64,000 bases of DNA from Intestinibacter sp964449895 (GTDB taxonomy: Bacteria > Bacillota > Clostridia > Peptostreptococcales > Peptostreptococcaceae). A model generated the notes under the pieces. The model saw only the letters and a program-made list of their open reading frames with translations. It made no database searches and was not told where the DNA came from. Positions 62,397-64,000 of this stretch are shown here, in pieces. Numbering within the stretch: position 1 is the stretch's first letter; each line of letters begins with the position of its first letter. A program made the translations under genes and the position numbers. The stretch lies in the NCBI GenBank assembly GCA_964449895.1, contig CAYVBY010000004.1, forward strand, positions 1 to 64,000, given 5' to 3'.

Positions 62397-64000
62397 TTAT
62401 TTTTCTAGTTCTTTTTCTAAAATTCCCATAGCTATTTTTTCACTAGTTATAGGAAGTTCGTTAAACCAAATTCCTGTTGCATTATATATAGCTTGAGTTA
62501 AAGCAGGTGCCGGAGTATTTATAACTAATTCACCTACTGATTTAGCCCCAAAAGGACCTGTTGGCTCATAGCTACTTTCAAATTCAACTCTTATATTACC
62601 CATATCAAGTCTTGTAGGTATCTTGTACTGCATGAACGAATCGTTTAATATTCTTCCTTTTTTATCATATTGAACATCTTCATAAAGAGTCATACCTATA
62701 CCTTGAACTATACCACCTTCTGTTTGTACAGTTGCAAGAGCTGGATTTATTACAGTTCCACAGTCTACACAAGCTACATAATCTAAAATTTCAACATGTC
62801 CTGTTTCTTTATCTAATTCTATTTCAACTGCACCTGCCATATATGGTGGAGGTGATATAGGTGTTTTTTCTTTAGCTGTAGCAGTCAAAGTATGATTGCT
62901 ATAACACATTACATTATTTGCTATATCCTTTAATGTTATAGATTTTTCTTCTTTTACTGAGTATACTTTTTCTCCATCAAATTCTGCATCTTCCTCATTT
63001 ATTTCAAGCATTTCTGCACCTGCAGCTATAATTTTTCCTCTAAGAATTTCACAAGTTTTTACAGTAGCATTACCCGTTAAGTAAGTAGTACTTGATGCAT
63101 AAGAACCCGAATCATATGGAGATATGTCTGTATCAACTCCATAAACTACTATATTATCAACATCTGTATCTAAACATTCTGCAGCTATTTGAGCAAGTAT
63201 TGTATCACAACCTGTACCCATATCAGTTGCCCCTACCATCATTGAATAGAATCCATCATCATTCACTTTTATAGTAACACTAGCAACGTCAACATTACTT
63301 ATTGCAGAACCTTGCATAGCTAATCCAAGACCTACTGCTCTAACTTTATTATCTCCAACTTCTTTACATGGATATTTTTCATCCCAATTTATCATTTCTT
63401 TTGCTCTAACAAGACATCTATCAAGAGCACAAGAATTTGCAGTCTCACCATGGTAAGCTTGCATGTAATCTCCTTCTTTTAGAAGGTTTTTCTCTTTAAA
63501 TGCTATAGGATCCATTTCCATTTTTAAAGCTAATTTATTCATTGTAGTTTCAAGTGCGTATACACCTTGTGTAGCTCCATATCCTCTATAAGCTCCTGCA
63601 GGTATAGTATTTGTATAAACACCGTCAAAAGCAAATCTAAAAGCATTTGCTTTAGTTGTAAAAAGAGGTAAAGACTTATGTCCAGTAAGACCTATAGTTG
63701 TAGGAGTATGATCTCCAAAAGCACCTGCATTTGATAATGTATATAATGATGCTGCTTTTAAATTTCCTTCTTCATCTGCACCTAATTTTACAGTTATCTT
63801 CATTTGATGTCTTGGACTAGAAGCTATTTGACTTTCTTGACGAGTATAAATGATTTTTGCAGCCTTTCCAGTTTTCCAAGTAACTAATGCTGGAAATATT
63901 TCATTTATTACAGTTTGTTTTGCTCCAAATCCTCCACCTATTCTAGGTTTTATTACTCTAATATTTGATTTAGATGTATCTAAAGCCGTAGCTAATATTC
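62397..64000 (-). CDS. selenium-dependent molybdenum hydroxylase / xanthine dehydrogenase large subunit (partial)
   Basis: The frame stays open to the window edge, so only the C-terminal part (about 534 codons) is present. An internal Met at 63803 is not the start: reading upstream gives KPRIGGGFGAKQ and YTRQES, the conserved molybdopterin-binding motifs. PAGAYRGYGATQGVYALE and GAKSVGELVINTPAPALTQAI follow. Activity would be oxidation of purines or related heterocycles; the attached cluster (xdhC-like, yqeB, yqeC, mocA) suggests the labile-selenium cofactor version. Substrate is unknown. Confidence 0.9.
   Translation of the reverse strand, partial: ILATALDTSKSNIRVIKPRIGGGFGAKQTVINEIFPALVTWKTGKAAKIIYTRQESQIASSPRHQMKITVKLGADEEGNLKAASLYTLSNAGAFGDHTPTTIGLTGHKSLPLFTTKANAFRFAFDGVYTNTIPAGAYRGYGATQGVYALETTMNKLALKMEMDPIAFKEKNLLKEGDYMQAYHGETANSCALDRCLVRAKEMINWDEKYPCKEVGDNKVRAVGLGLAMQGSAISNVDVASVTIKVNDDGFYSMMVGATDMGTGCDTILAQIAAECLDTDVDNIVVYGVDTDISPYDSGSYASSTTYLTGNATVKTCEILRGKIIAAGAEMLEINEEDAEFDGEKVYSVKEEKSITLKDIANNVMCYSNHTLTATAKEKTPISPPPYMAGAVEIELDKETGHVEILDYVACVDCGTVINPALATVQTEGGIVQGIGMTLYEDVQYDKKGRILNDSFMQYKIPTRLDMGNIRVEFESSYEPTGPFGAKSVGELVINTPAPALTQAIYNATGIWFNELPITSEKIAMGILEKELEK

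Noticed and set aside
63803..63805. Start codon of the hydroxylase subunit
   Set aside because: The frame continues upstream through conserved molybdopterin-binding motifs to the window edge.

Overview
The window is AT-rich, uses Shine-Dalgarno-led translation, and carries a T-box, a lysine riboswitch, Feo iron transport and a clostridial-type selenium/molybdenum hydroxylase cluster. The gene content (dacF next to rpsB-tsf-pyrH-frr-uppS-cdsA-dxr-rseP-ispG, tandem rubrerythrins, a VanW protein, a TM1266-type hydrogenase regulator) points to a strict anaerobe of the Clostridia. It most resembles Peptostreptococcaceae (Clostridioides / Paraclostridium / Romboutsia / Terrisporobacter neighbourhood). 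That placement is from remembered gene order and family content, not from a search. I see no rRNA, tRNA, CRISPR array, insertion sequence or prophage.

Layout. 0-2.4 kb: three tandem, nearly identical reverse rubrerythrins, each with its own terminator. 2.5-6.3 kb: an ABC exporter operon (one permease, two ATPases) divergent from a TetR-type regulator. 6.5-8.3 kb: an Fe-S cluster protein and a cysteine-desulfurase-like enzyme of the EF2568 type. 8.5-10.3 kb: a DctM-like carrier behind its own promoter, a lysine riboswitch and a terminator. 10.5-14 kb: a five-gene multi-subunit FAD/Fe-S amine or amino-acid dehydrogenase. 14.2-17.6 kb: a lipase-like hydrolase, an EamA transporter and an iron alcohol dehydrogenase. 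17.7-22.8 kb: a nickel/peptide ABC importer. 23-28.3 kb: a BASS transporter, tyrS with a T-box, a LysR regulator and murE. 28.6-31.3 kb: feoAB. 31.4-37.4 kb: an accessory sigma-70 factor, a Cys/His-tailed protein, a YpuA-like secreted protein, proC, a Ppx/GppA protein and a lipoprotein.

37.4-46 kb, all on the minus strand, is the conserved isoprenoid / membrane / translation block, from rpsB down to ispG. 46-56 kb holds dacF, a small K+ channel, a compact five-gene operon built round a MoxR ATPase and a metallopeptidase-like VWA protein with three unrecognised partners, an AI-2E family exporter, a membrane pseudokinase and a VanW protein. 56-59 kb holds a short gene behind what looks like a LexA-controlled promoter, a TM1266-type regulator, a membrane protein, an 11-residue-repeat protein and an unknown protein. 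59-64 kb is the selenium-dependent molybdenum hydroxylase cluster (XdhC-like, YqeB, YqeC, MocA-like, and the hydroxylase large subunit running off the end).

Most interesting: (1) a complete small gene (54 aa) with two SOS-box-like palindromes on a near-consensus promoter; (2) the MoxR-VWA five-gene operon; (3) a lysine riboswitch driving a carrier not usually tied to lysine; (4) a tyrS T-box whose codon at the specifier position reads UUC (Phe); (5) a four-copy dispersed intergenic repeat; (6) two unexplained tandem palindromic operators, upstream of the YpuA-like gene and of vanW. All family assignments are from reading the sequence; no database search was run.
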